Assembly: GCA_031181145.1 (NCBI GenBank)
Contig: JAPSLB010000010.1
Coordinates: 53,596-117,595, forward strand
Source: Microvirga sp.
GTDB lineage: Bacteria > Pseudomonadota > Alphaproteobacteria > Rhizobiales > Beijerinckiaceae
Length of the DNA: 64,000 nucleotides
Reading direction: 5' to 3'
In this document: in pieces, positions 1 through 8,422 of the stretch
How the letters are laid out: each line of letters opens with the position of its first letter
Position numbering within the stretch: the stretch's first letter is position 1
The notes under the pieces: model-generated
What the model was told of the DNA's origin: nothing
The model's database searches: none
What the model saw: the letters and a program-made list of their open reading frames with translations, nothing else
Program-made: the position numbers and the translations under genes

Positions 1-1
1 T

Positions 2-784
2 GACGAGGTCTTCGAGGGATTCGCGGCCCCAGAGGTGCGCGGCAATCCGAAGGCGCGGCAGGCCTGGGCCGTCGAGCAGATGCTGATGGCGGCTCAGGCG
101 TCGCGGCGCCTCGGGCTGAAGGCGAGCGTCACCTTCTCCGGCGCGCTCGCCTGGCCCTTCGTGTATCCCTGGCCGCAGCGCCCGGCCGGACTCATCGAGA
201 CGGCATTCGAGGAGCTGGGGCGGCGCTGGCGGCCTATCCTCGATGCCTACGAAGATGCGGATTGTCATGTCTGTTATGAGATCCATCCGGGCGAGGACAT
301 CCATGACGGCGCGACCTTCGAGCGCTTCGTCGATGCCGTCGACGGGCACAGGCGCGCCTGCATCAACTACGATCCCAGTCACTTCCTGCTGCAGCAGCTC
401 GACTATGTGGCCTTCATCGATCTCTACCATGAGCGGATCAAGGCCTTCCATGCCAAGGACGCGGAGTTCAATCCGACTGGGCGCGTCGGCGTCTATGGCG
501 GGTATGAAAGCTGGATCAATCGTGCGGGCCGCTTCCGATCCCTCGGCGACGGGCAAGTGGATTTCAACGCCATCTTCTCCAAGCTCGCGCAGTACGACTA
601 CGATTCCTGGGCGGTGCTCGAGTGGGAATGCGCCCTGAAGCATCCTGAGGATGGCGCGCGGGAAGGCGCGGAGTTCATCCGGTCACATATCATTCGCGTC
701 ACGGAGAAGGCGTTCGACGACTTCGCCGCGGGCGGAACGGACGAGGCGGCGAACCGCCGCCTGCTCGGCATCGGCGCCGCTTGA
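2..784 (+). CDS. Sugar phosphate isomerase/epimerase (TIM barrel), 5' truncated
   Basis: The reading frame is open to the left edge, so the start lies outside; about 260 C-terminal residues are visible. The protein looks like a xylose-isomerase-like TIM barrel of the AP-endonuclease-2 fold. Candidate metal ligands appear in order: Glu in CYEIHPGED, Asp and His in NYDPSHF, His and Asp in FHAKDAEF, and a late Glu in VLEWECA. Members of this family isomerise or epimerise sugars, polyols or keto-inositols. The dehydrogenase starting 14 bases downstream suggests a shared sugar or inositol-type catabolic operon. The exact substrate cannot be told from sequence. Confidence 0.85.
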   Translation, partial: DEVFEGFAAPEVRGNPKARQAWAVEQMLMAAQASRRLGLKASVTFSGALAWPFVYPWPQRPAGLIETAFEELGRRWRPILDAYEDADCHVCYEIHPGEDIHDGATFERFVDAVDGHRRACINYDPSHFLLQQLDYVAFIDLYHERIKAFHAKDAEFNPTGRVGVYGGYESWINRAGRFRSLGDGQVDFNAIFSKLAQYDYDSWAVLEWECALKHPEDGAREGAEFIRSHIIRVTEKAFDDFAAGGTDEAANRRLLGIGAA

Positions 785-798
785 AGGAGAGACCGGCC

Positions 799-1974
799 AT
801 GACCATCGCAGGATCACGCGACGAGAAATTCAACCGCCGTCTCCGCCTCGGCATGGTCGGTGGTGGACGTGGCGCCTTTATCGGGGCGGTGCATCGTATT
901 GCTGCCCGGCTCGATGACCGTTGGGAACTGGTGGCCGGCGCGCTCTCGTCCGATCCGGAGCGCGCTCGGTTGTCGGGAGAGGATCTGCTCCTGCCCCCGG
1001 ACCGCATCTACAGCACATTCCAAGACATGGCGCTGCGCGAGGGGAAGCGGGAGGACGGCATCGATGCAGTGGCAATCGTAACCCCGAACCATGCGCATGC
1101 CTCCGCGGCCGAAGCCTTTCTCAAGGCGGGAATTCACGTGATCTGCGACAAGCCCCTGACCACGACCCGTCAGGAGGCCGACAGGCTCGCGCGGCTGGCC
1201 CGCGAGTCGGGACTGATCTTCGCCGTCACCCACAACTACACCGGCTATCCGCTGGTGCGGCAGGCCCGCTCCATGATCACCGAAGGCATGCTCGGCGCCA
1301 TTCGTGTGGTGCAGGTGGAGTATGCGCAGGACTGGCTCGCGACGCGGGTCGAAGAGACCGGCAGCAAGCAGGCAGAGTGGCGCACCGACCCGGCCCGGTC
1401 GGGCCCTGCAGGAGCCGTAGGCGATATCGGGACCCACGCATTCAATCTGGCCGAGTTCATCACCGGCGATGAGGTGACTTCGCTTTCGGCCGAACTCCAC
1501 ACCTTCGTGCAAGGCCGCAGGCTCGATGACAATGCTCACATGATGCTGCGCTTTGCGTCTGGTGCGAAGGGCATGCTCTGGTGCAGCCAGGTTGCGGCGG
1601 GCCTGGAGAACGGCTTGCGGATTCGCGTCTATGGCGAGAAGGCGGGTCTCGAATGGGACCAGGAAAGCCCGAATGTTCTGCTGTTCTCCCCCCTCGGCGA
1701 GCCGCCACGAATGATCCGCCGCAACGGATATGGCGCTAACGAGGTTTCACGAGCGGCCTCGCGCATTCCGGGCGGGCATCCGGAAGGCTACCTGGAGGGC
1801 TTTGCCCAGATCTATACCGATGTGGCGGAGCAAATCGTCGCGCGAATGGAAGGCCGCGATCCCAACCCGTTCTCGCTCCAGGTCCCCACCGTCGAGCACG
1901 GATTGCGCGGTGTCCGCTTCATCGAAGCGGCGGTTCGATCCTCTGACGCGAAGGCTGCCTGGGTGGAGATCTGA
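799..1974 (+). CDS. Gfo/Idh/MocA family NAD(P)-dependent oxidoreductase
   Basis: A 391-residue cytoplasmic protein. The N-terminal Rossmann fold begins LGMVGGGRGAFIG and is followed by AIVTPNHAHA and CDKPLTTT, which is the family's EKP motif with Asp in place of Glu. The C-terminal part is the usual alpha/beta substrate domain, with a GDIGTHAFNLAEF segment that carries the conserved catalytic Asp and His. The start at the ATG is favoured by an AAGGAGA ribosome site just upstream; a TTG 18 bases earlier is open but less likely. It is co-directional with the preceding isomerase, so the pair probably oxidises and isomerises one carbohydrate. The substrate is unknown. Confidence 0.88.
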   Translation: MTIAGSRDEKFNRRLRLGMVGGGRGAFIGAVHRIAARLDDRWELVAGALSSDPERARLSGEDLLLPPDRIYSTFQDMALREGKREDGIDAVAIVTPNHAHASAAEAFLKAGIHVICDKPLTTTRQEADRLARLARESGLIFAVTHNYTGYPLVRQARSMITEGMLGAIRVVQVEYAQDWLATRVEETGSKQAEWRTDPARSGPAGAVGDIGTHAFNLAEFITGDEVTSLSAELHTFVQGRRLDDNAHMMLRFASGAKGMLWCSQVAAGLENGLRIRVYGEKAGLEWDQESPNVLLFSPLGEPPRMIRRNGYGANEVSRAASRIPGGHPEGYLEGFAQIYTDVAEQIVARMEGRDPNPFSLQVPTVEHGLRGVRFIEAAVRSSDAKAAWVEI

Positions 1975-2075
1975 TCCATCGCCGAAGATTGCCGTTCGAC
2001 CGCTCGGAACGGGATATGTGGCGAGGCCTGTGCCTTTTGGGCACAGGCTGGTGATTCCTGCCTTGAAATCATCAC

Positions 2076-2085
2076 CATAATTATG
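2076..2085. promoter_or_regulatory. AT-rich palindrome upstream of the Zur-like gene
   Basis: A perfect 10-base palindrome CATAATTATG lies 44 bases before the proposed ATG of the Fur-family gene, in an otherwise GC-rich region. Fur and Zur operators are AT-rich inverted repeats, so an autoregulatory site is plausible. This rests on position and composition only. Confidence 0.35.
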
Positions 2086-2128
2086 ACGTATAGGGGTGAC
2101 CAAGCCTTCTTTGAAAGTCGATCCCGTC

Positions 2129-2536
2129 ATGGCAGCGAACCACCACCATCGTGCCCTTGAGGAGTTGAACGACACGCAAAAGCGCGTTCACCGAATACTG
2201 AGCGCTGCCCAGAATCCTCTTTCGGCCTATGAGGTGCTCGACAAGCTGCGTGCCAAGGGAGCCGTCACGCCTCCGACCGTCTACCGCTCTCTGGACAAGC
2301 TCATCGAAAAAGGGTTGGCCCACCGGCTTGAAAGCCTCAACGCCTATGTGGCGTGCAAGCACCCCCACCACCACGAGATGGCGGCCTTTGCCATCTGTGA
2401 GAATTGTGGCCTCGTCACGGAATTCAGCGATCCGAGCATCAATGAGCGGCTGGCCCAATGGGGTGACGACCATTCGTTCTGTTCGAAGAAGGTTACCGTT
2501 GAGATACGCGGCCTCTGCGAGGTCTGCTCGAAATGA
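2129..2536 (+). CDS. Fur-family regulator, Zur-like
   Basis: A 135-residue Fur-family repressor. A winged-helix DNA-binding domain covers about residues 10-75 (TPPTVYRSLDKLIEKG is the recognition region). The C-terminal dimerisation domain carries metal ligands: a KHPHHHE cluster near residues 77-83, C90-x2-C93 and C130-x2-C133, the pattern of the structural zinc site. The short length, N-terminal histidines and CENCG motif resemble zinc-uptake regulators more than iron Fur, so Zur is the best guess. A GTG 33 bases upstream (2096) is an alternative start. No zinc transporter gene is adjacent, so the regulon must lie elsewhere. Confidence 0.82.
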   Translation: MAANHHHRALEELNDTQKRVHRILSAAQNPLSAYEVLDKLRAKGAVTPPTVYRSLDKLIEKGLAHRLESLNAYVACKHPHHHEMAAFAICENCGLVTEFSDPSINERLAQWGDDHSFCSKKVTVEIRGLCEVCSK

Positions 2537-2667
2537 TAAGCAACGAGAAACTTGGCAGTTTCCGTTCCGTTATTGCATATCACACAACAATCACTTAGAA
2601 GATCTGTCTGCTAATTCGCCAAATTCCCTTGGGGAAAATGCAGATTTGCAAGACTTCATTGCAACGA

Positions 2668-2680
2668 TAACACATTGTTA
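2668..2680. promoter_or_regulatory. Inverted repeat upstream of the second Fur-family gene
   Basis: TAACA-cat-TGTTA is a perfect interrupted palindrome in the AT-rich 200-base gap between the two Fur-family genes, 56 bases before the proposed ATG of the second. It is a candidate operator. The sequence TATATGAAT a little downstream (from 2695) could be part of the promoter, but this is weak. Confidence 0.35.
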
Positions 2681-2736
2681 AGACATTATTTCCCCTATAT
2701 GAATGGGTAGGTTTTGAAATAACAGGAGTGTGGCGC

Positions 2737-3189
2737 ATGAGCACAAGAGCCGTCAGGAAAGAAGAAGAAGAGAACCTCCTCCGTCGTGCGGACGACCTTT
2801 GCCGCCAGAATAATCTCCGTCTGACGCCGATCCGTGAGCGCGTTTACCGCGAACTGGTTCAGAGCGGCGGCCCGGTGGGCGCATACGACCTCGTTGACCG
2901 TCTCAGCAGCGACAAGAAGCGTCTGGCCCCCGTGACGATCTACCGTGCCCTCGACTTCCTGCGCGATGCCGGCCTGGTTCATCGTCTCGCCACGCAGAAC
3001 TCCTACGTGGTCTCTCACGGCCAGCCAGATGTTAACGCCATGAAGATCATGTTCGTGGACTCGAAGACAGGCGAGACTATCGAGGTTCATTCCACGGAGG
3101 TGGCAGAGGCCGTCCGCAAAGCTGCCGAGCAGGCCGGCTTCAAGTCGGTTTCGCCCTTCATGGAAGTTGAAGGCGAGTTGAATCGCTAG
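2737..3189 (+). CDS. Fur-family paralogue without recognisable metal ligands
   Basis: A 150-residue protein whose first 85 residues are a clear Fur winged helix (LTPIRERVYREL, then APVTIYRALDFLRDAGLVHRL). The C-terminal domain keeps the expected length but not the ligands: the histidine-rich strand reads VSHGQPDVNAMKIMFVDS, and there is no CxxC pair. The only cysteine is near residue 19. The ATG is chosen because AGGAG precedes it by 7 bases; a GTG at 2728 is possible. It follows a Zur-like gene in the same direction. It may bind DNA without metal, use heme or another signal, or heterodimerise with its neighbour. These roles are inference. Confidence 0.8.
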   Translation: MSTRAVRKEEEENLLRRADDLCRQNNLRLTPIRERVYRELVQSGGPVGAYDLVDRLSSDKKRLAPVTIYRALDFLRDAGLVHRLATQNSYVVSHGQPDVNAMKIMFVDSKTGETIEVHSTEVAEAVRKAAEQAGFKSVSPFMEVEGELNR

Positions 3190-3317
3190 CGCATCGTGCG
3201 GAAAAGTGGGCCCGGTTTTCGCTGACGCAGCCCTTCGGGTCCGCTCCAGACGATGCGCTCATTCGAGAAGGGAACATCGGACCCAAAAGTGCGAATCCAC
3301 TTTTCACGTCCGATGCT
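3188..3317. repeat. Composite palindromic intergenic repeat, copy 1
   Basis: Two adjacent imperfect palindromes fill the gap after the Fur paralogue. The first runs from AGCGCATCG to CGATGCGCT (3188-3259). The second runs from ACATCGGAC to GTCCGATGCT (3274-3317), with an inner AAAAGTG/CACTTTT pair. The same two blocks recur in reverse order and orientation at 14050-14180, and a diverged second block occurs at 61843-61890. This is a dispersed, probably non-autonomous repeat that can form hairpins in RNA. Confidence 0.8.
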
Positions 3318-3386
3318 CCAGGGCTGACCTGACCGAACCTGAAAAGGTGGAGGCGCTGAGCGCCTGTCCCTTCTGAGATGGACATG

Positions 3387-3417
3387 AAAGGCCGGACAAC
3401 GCGTTGTCCGGCCTTTT
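3387..3417. terminator. Bidirectional terminator hairpin
   Basis: A perfect 30-base palindrome with arms AAAGGCCGGACAAC and GTTGTCCGGCCTTT sits between the convergent Fur-paralogue and RND permease genes. TTTT follows on the + strand and TTT on the other strand, so it can end transcription from both sides. Confidence 0.85.
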
Positions 3418-3422
3418 CCGTT

Positions 3423-6400
3423 TTATTCCGCTGCGAGCGCTGCCCGATGGCGGGCATGCTCCTCACCCGCCTGCTTGCTCCGCATGGTTTCCTTCGAGAT
3501 GTAGGTATAGAACATCGGCACCACGAAGAGCGTGAAGATCGTGCCGATGGACATGCCCGACGCAATCACGAGACCCATGGAGAAGCGAGCCGCCGCACCC
3601 GCACCGCTGGCATAAAGCAGCGGGGCGACGCCAAGCACCATGGCCGCCGTGGTCATGAGAATCGGACGCAACCGGACACGAGCGGCTTCCTGAATCGCCT
3701 CGCGCTTGCTGACACCACGCTTCTCCTTCAGTTCGTTGGCGAACTCCACCATTAGAATGCCGTGCTTCGTGATCAGGCCCACCAGGGTGATCAGGCCGAC
3801 CTGCGTGTAAATGTTGAGCGTAGCCAAACCGACGTTCAGGAAGATCATGGCGCCGAACAGGGAGAGCGGCACCGACATCATGATGATGAACGGATCGCGG
3901 AAGCTCTCGAACTGCGCCGCCAGCACCAGGTAGATCACGATGAGGGCAAGTCCGAAGGCGAGCAGAATGGAGCTTCCTTCCTGCACTTCAAGGCGCGATT
4001 GACCGGCATAGTCCTCGTAGAAGCCCTGCGGCATGACCTCCTGCGCGATGGAGCGCAGGGTGGCCAAGCCTTCCGACGTGGTCACGCCGGGTAGAGGCAG
4101 AGCCGAGATAGTGGCCGCGTTCAACTGATTGAATTGCTCGATGGTCGCTGGTGCGGCATCCGTTTCAATGCGCACCAGTGCGGAGAGCGGAACCATGGAG
4201 CCGTCCGACGCCCGCACATAGTACTGACCAAGAAGCTCCGGGTTCAGGCGGTCTGCCTGGCGGACCTGACTCACCACGTCATAGCTGCGGTTGTCCCTAT
4301 CGAATTTGGAGATCGGAGCGCCACCAACGAGCGCGCCGAGCGTGCTTCCGATCTGGCTCACCGGTACCCCGAGGGCGGCCGCCCGGTCGCGGTCCACGGT
4401 AATGCGTGCGCGAGGGGTCTCATAGGAGATCGAATTCTGCACGACGATGAACTTGCCTGACTTCTGCGCCCGCTGGCGCACCTGCTCACCGACCTCATAG
4501 GCCTGCGCCGGATCGCCGATAGTGCGCAGCACATACTGGATCGGCAGACCGCCACCTGCGCCCGGCAGGGACGGAGGCGCGAACACGAAGGCCTGGAGCC
4601 CTCCATTCCCGTCCAGCAGGTTCTGGATCTCCTGCTTGGTCTCGGCTCCCTTCTTCTCGCGCTCGTTCCACGGCTTCAGCTTGAAACCGACGAAGCCGCC
4701 GCCGCCGCCGTCGATGCCGACGATCAGGAAGCTGGCGTCGATCTCGGGGATCGTCTCGGCAGCATTGACGAATTGCTGCGCGAAGGTCTGCGTGTAATCG
4801 GCCGTCGCATATTGCGGTGCATTGACGAGGCCGAGATAGGCGCCCTGATCCTCTTCCGGCGCAAGCTCGGCCGAGGTCTTCGAGAAGAGAAAGCCCGTGG
4901 TCGCGAGCAGCACCATCACGATGATGAGCGTGACAGGACGATAGTCCAACGAGCCCTTCAGACGCCGTGCGTACCAATTCTCAAGGCGCGTGAAAGTGCG
5001 ATCCACGAAACCGGCAAACCGACTTTGAGCGGCATGGGGCTTCAGGAGCTTCGATGACATCATGGGCGAGAGGGTGACCGCAATGATGCCCGAGATGATC
5101 ACCGCGCCTGCGAGGGTGAACGCGAATTCGCGGAAGAGCGAACCGGTCAGGCCTTGCGTGAAGCCGATAGGCGCATACACAGCCGCCAGGGTGACGGTCA
5201 TCGACACGATGGGCAGGAATATCTCCCTCATTCCCACGATGGCGGCATCGATCGGCTTCAATCCCTCCTCGATGTGGCGGTGTATGTTCTCCAAAACCAC
5301 GATGGCGTCGTCCACCACGAGACCGATGGCGAGCACCATCGCCAGCAGGGTCAGGAGGTTGATCGAATACCCCAGCGCATAAAGGAAGAAGCACACGCCG
5401 ATAAGCGAAAGCGGAATTGTCACGATGGGGATCAGGACCGAACGGAAGGAGCCCAGGAACAGCAGGATGACCACAACGACGATCAGCGCCGCCTCACCGA
5501 TGGTCTTGAACACCTCCTCGATAGAGGCCGAGATAAAGTCCGACGCATCGTAGACGATCTGCACCGTCATGCCCTTGGGCAGGGTCGGGCGGATCTCCTC
5601 GATGGCTCTGGTGACTTCGTCCGCCACGGTGAGCGGGTTCGCGGAGGGCGTCGGCGTAACACCAATGAAGGTGCCCTCCTTGCCATTGAAGCTCACCTTC
5701 ACGTCGGTGCTCTTCGGCCCCAGCTCCACATCCGCCACGTCGCGCAGACGGACGACCTGATCGCCGTTGGAGCGGATCGGCAGCGCGCCGAAAGTTTCCG
5801 GCGTCTGCAAAGTGGTCTGCATCTGCAGCGAATACGCGACGTACTCGTTTTGCGTCTTGCCCGGCGCCGCGAGGAAGTTGTTGGCGCCAATCGCCGACAC
5901 CACGTCACCCGCCGTCACGCCGCGGGCGGCGAGACGCACGGGGTCGATCCACACACGCATGGCGAAATCACGCCCGCCGAGGATCTCCGCGTTACCGACG
6001 CCGTCGAGCGTCGCAAATCGCGGCTGCACCACGCGGGTCAGGAATTCCGATACCTGCTCGGGCGTCATCTCCGTGCTTGCGAAGGTGATGTACATGAGAG
6101 CGAAGGTCTGGCCCGTGCCCTTTACGATCACAGGATCCTCGGCCTCCTGCGGCAGCTGCGCGCGCACCTGCTGCACCTTGGCGGTGACCTCGGTCAGCGC
6201 GGCGTTCGGATCCGTGTTCAGGCGCATGCGCACGGAAACCGTACTCACGCCGAGACGGCTCTGGGTCGTCACGTAATCGACGCCTTCCGCGCTCGAGACG
6301 GATTTGGCGATGGGCGTGCTGATGAAGCCCTGGATCAGATCGGCGCTCGCGCCCGTGTAAGTCGTCGTGACGGTGATCGTGGTTTCCTCGACCTCAGGAT

Positions 6401-6509
6401 ACTGGCGCACCTGAAGGTTCATCAAACCCTGTGCACCGAGCAACAGGATCAGGAGGCTCACCACCATCGACAAGACGGGGCGGCGGATGAAAAGCTCTGT
6501 GAAACTCAT
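3423..6509 (-). CDS. RND-family multidrug efflux permease (AcrB/MdtB type)
   Basis: A 1028-residue inner-membrane proton-driven efflux pump of normal family length. It starts with the typical MSFTELFIRRPVLSMVVSLL first membrane helix. Two large periplasmic loops alternate with two bundles of six helices. The fourth helix holds GLVVDDAIVVLENI, whose two Asp residues carry the proton relay. It lies 10 bases downstream of its periplasmic adaptor gene and shares that transcript. No outer-membrane channel gene is nearby, so a TolC-type partner must come from elsewhere. Control is probably by the divergent TetR protein. Substrates are unknown. Confidence 0.95.
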   Translation of the reverse strand: MSFTELFIRRPVLSMVVSLLILLLGAQGLMNLQVRQYPEVEETTITVTTTYTGASADLIQGFISTPIAKSVSSAEGVDYVTTQSRLGVSTVSVRMRLNTDPNAALTEVTAKVQQVRAQLPQEAEDPVIVKGTGQTFALMYITFASTEMTPEQVSEFLTRVVQPRFATLDGVGNAEILGGRDFAMRVWIDPVRLAARGVTAGDVVSAIGANNFLAAPGKTQNEYVAYSLQMQTTLQTPETFGALPIRSNGDQVVRLRDVADVELGPKSTDVKVSFNGKEGTFIGVTPTPSANPLTVADEVTRAIEEIRPTLPKGMTVQIVYDASDFISASIEEVFKTIGEAALIVVVVILLFLGSFRSVLIPIVTIPLSLIGVCFFLYALGYSINLLTLLAMVLAIGLVVDDAIVVLENIHRHIEEGLKPIDAAIVGMREIFLPIVSMTVTLAAVYAPIGFTQGLTGSLFREFAFTLAGAVIISGIIAVTLSPMMSSKLLKPHAAQSRFAGFVDRTFTRLENWYARRLKGSLDYRPVTLIIVMVLLATTGFLFSKTSAELAPEEDQGAYLGLVNAPQYATADYTQTFAQQFVNAAETIPEIDASFLIVGIDGGGGGFVGFKLKPWNEREKKGAETKQEIQNLLDGNGGLQAFVFAPPSLPGAGGGLPIQYVLRTIGDPAQAYEVGEQVRQRAQKSGKFIVVQNSISYETPRARITVDRDRAAALGVPVSQIGSTLGALVGGAPISKFDRDNRSYDVVSQVRQADRLNPELLGQYYVRASDGSMVPLSALVRIETDAAPATIEQFNQLNAATISALPLPGVTTSEGLATLRSIAQEVMPQGFYEDYAGQSRLEVQEGSSILLAFGLALIVIYLVLAAQFESFRDPFIIMMSVPLSLFGAMIFLNVGLATLNIYTQVGLITLVGLITKHGILMVEFANELKEKRGVSKREAIQEAARVRLRPILMTTAAMVLGVAPLLYASGAGAAARFSMGLVIASGMSIGTIFTLFVVPMFYTYISKETMRSKQAGEEHARHRAALAAE

Positions 6510-6519
6510 GGCATTTTGC

Positions 6520-7653
6520 CTATTGGCCGTTCGCGAGCTTGCTCGCGTCGAGCTTCGTCACATCAATGGTGTTGTCGATCTTGACCGTCGCACCAGCCTG
6601 CAGCTTGTTCTGCCCCGAGGCGACGACCTGCTGGCCGGGCGAGATGCCGGAAAGAATCTCGAAAACACCGCCGCGGCGACGGCCGGTCTTCACGAAGACT
6701 TGGTGTGCCACTTGAACTTGGCTGCCTGCGCGCTCTTCCTGCTCGATCGTGTACACGTAGTCGCCATAGAGGCTGGTGGTAACCGCCGTCTGTGGCACGG
6801 TGATGACGTTGGGCTCCTCAGGCAGGATCACCTCCACGTGGAGGAACTGGCCGGGCAGGATCGCGCTGTCCTTGTTGTCCTCGACCACTGCCTGAACGGC
6901 CACGAGTCGGGTCTTCGGATCAACGCGTGGATCCTTGCCGATAATATGGCCCTTGAAGGGGAGATCCCCTTCACTCACCCCGACGCGCACCTCCTGGCCG
7001 AGCTTGACGTGCGCCGCCATCTGCTCAGGCACCGTGAAATCTACCTTCATGGACGACAGATCCTGGAAACTCGCCACGACCGTGCCGGGCTGGATGTATT
7101 GACCCACATCGATCTGCGGGATCCCGATAACGCCGGAGAACGGCGCCTTCAGGGCCTTCTGATCGATCACGGCCTTCACCCGCGCTTCCTGAGCGCGGGA
7201 CGTAGCCAGCTGAGCTTGGTTCTGCTCTAATGTCGCCTCGGCGGTAATACCACGGGAGGCCAGCTGCCGCGAGCGCTCGAAATTGGCCTCGGCGAGCTTC
7301 ACCTGCGCCTGAACACTTGCGAGGTCCGCCCGATCGACCTCGTCATCAAGCTGAACCAACACGGTGCCCTCCTTGATACTCTGGTTGGACTTGAAGTTGA
7401 TGTCCTTGACCACGCCGCCGACCTGCACGGCGAGTTCAACGCCGTTGGCGGCCTTGGCAGTACCAATGGCGCTGATGCTGGGGGTCCAGGTCTTCGCCTC
7501 GACCTTGACGGAGGTCACGGTCTGCGGCGGCTGCTGCATGTTGGCGAAGAACTGAGTGATCATCTTGTCCCGGAATAGGTTGAATCCCACCAATCCGGCA
7601 CAGAGCAAGATCGCGAAGATAAAGACGAGGCTGACGATAATGCGCCGTTTCAT
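6520..7653 (-). CDS. RND efflux periplasmic adaptor (membrane fusion protein)
   Basis: A 377-residue HlyD/AcrA-family adaptor. Residues 1-25 form a signal anchor with no lipobox cysteine. Next come a split lipoyl domain (AVQVGGVVKDINFKSNQSIKEG and, later, LKAPFSGVIGIPQIDVGQYI), a helical hairpin around residues 105-155, and beta-barrel and membrane-proximal domains. It bridges the inner-membrane permease encoded directly downstream to an outer-membrane channel. It is the first gene of the two-gene operon, divergent from tetR, and its promoter region contains the palindromic operator described below. Confidence 0.93.
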   Translation of the reverse strand: MKRRIIVSLVFIFAILLCAGLVGFNLFRDKMITQFFANMQQPPQTVTSVKVEAKTWTPSISAIGTAKAANGVELAVQVGGVVKDINFKSNQSIKEGTVLVQLDDEVDRADLASVQAQVKLAEANFERSRQLASRGITAEATLEQNQAQLATSRAQEARVKAVIDQKALKAPFSGVIGIPQIDVGQYIQPGTVVASFQDLSSMKVDFTVPEQMAAHVKLGQEVRVGVSEGDLPFKGHIIGKDPRVDPKTRLVAVQAVVEDNKDSAILPGQFLHVEVILPEEPNVITVPQTAVTTSLYGDYVYTIEQEERAGSQVQVAHQVFVKTGRRRGGVFEILSGISPGQQVVASGQNKLQAGATVKIDNTIDVTKLDASKLANGQ

Positions 7654-7733
7654 GGGGCTTCTTCCAGGAGTTACACACCCGTTAGGCGGGTTACAGACTG
7701 AATGTGGAGGTGCGGCATTAGCTCAACTTGCCC

Positions 7734-7780
7734 TTGACGCCAATGCTGCGGCAGCATTTATATACCGACCGGACGGTTTA
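7734..7780 (+). promoter_or_regulatory. tetR promoter overlapping a TetR-type operator
   Basis: A -35 TTGACG (7734-7739) and -10 TTTATA (7757-7762) are separated by 17 bases. The -10 overlaps a 20-base near-palindrome at 7761-7780 whose core is ACCGACCGGACGGT; only two base pairs break the symmetry. The site lies in the divergent gap between the efflux operon and tetR, 17 bases before the tetR start. This is the usual layout for autorepression plus repression of the pump. Confidence 0.7.
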
Positions 7781-7796
7781 GTTGCAAGAGTAGCGA

Positions 7797-8366
7797 ATGT
7801 TGGAGAATGCCCGAGGCCGCAAGAGTTCCCGCGAGAAGATTCTCGATGCGGCCGCGGAGCTTGTTGCAGACATTGGAGCCGGGCGACTGACGCTTGAAGC
7901 AGTGGCCGAGAGGGCCGGCCTCAGCAAGGGCGGACTCCTCTATAATTTTCCGACCAAGGATGCGCTGCTGCAAGCGATGATCCAGCGCATGATCGACCAG
8001 GTCTCCGAGTCCAAGGAGGCGCTGCGAGCTCAGATGGAACCGGGCCCCAATCTCGAGGCGCGCGTGGCCACGACGAGCCTGCTGAACATGTGCTGTGGCG
8101 GGAAGATGCAGGAGATCGCGACGGGCATGATGGCGGCAGCGGCCGAAAACCCGCGCCTGCTCGATCCTGTTCGGCAGGTAATCGCCGCAACAGTGAAACA
8201 GATCGAAACCAGCTCGGACGATGTCGAGGCTGCGCTCCTCGGCTGGCTTGCCGTCGAAGGCCTAAGCAACCTCGAGATGCATAACCTCAGCCCCTTTTCT
8301 GATCAGGATCGGGAGCGGATCGTCGGCATGATCAACCGCCTGCTCACCAAGGGCATCGCGCCTTAG
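7797..8366 (+). CDS. TetR-family transcriptional repressor of the efflux operon
   Basis: A 189-residue regulator. The N-terminal helix-turn-helix spans about residues 8-55 (REKILDAAAELVADIGAGRLT, then AERAGLSKGGLLYNFPTKDALLQ). The rest is the all-helical ligand-binding and dimerisation domain, which is poorly conserved. It is divergent from the RND adaptor and permease and lies directly after a palindromic operator, so it most likely represses the pump and itself until an effector binds. The effector is unknown. The gene converges with the CoA-transferase gene 56 bases downstream. Confidence 0.9.
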   Translation: MLENARGRKSSREKILDAAAELVADIGAGRLTLEAVAERAGLSKGGLLYNFPTKDALLQAMIQRMIDQVSESKEALRAQMEPGPNLEARVATTSLLNMCCGGKMQEIATGMMAAAAENPRLLDPVRQVIAATVKQIETSSDDVEAALLGWLAVEGLSNLEMHNLSPFSDQDRERIVGMINRLLTKGIAP

Positions 8367-8422
8367 CCCAGCGTGCGGAAGAGCGGCCTTGGAACGCGGA
8401 CGCCGCTCGCGGCTTCGAGACC

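Noticed and set aside
5154..6584. A 476-codon open frame on the + strand opposite the RND permease gene.
   Set aside because: It is antisense to a clear RND permease, is extremely rich in His, Arg, Asp and Gln, and has no recognisable domain. Long frames opposite GC-rich genes are common artefacts.
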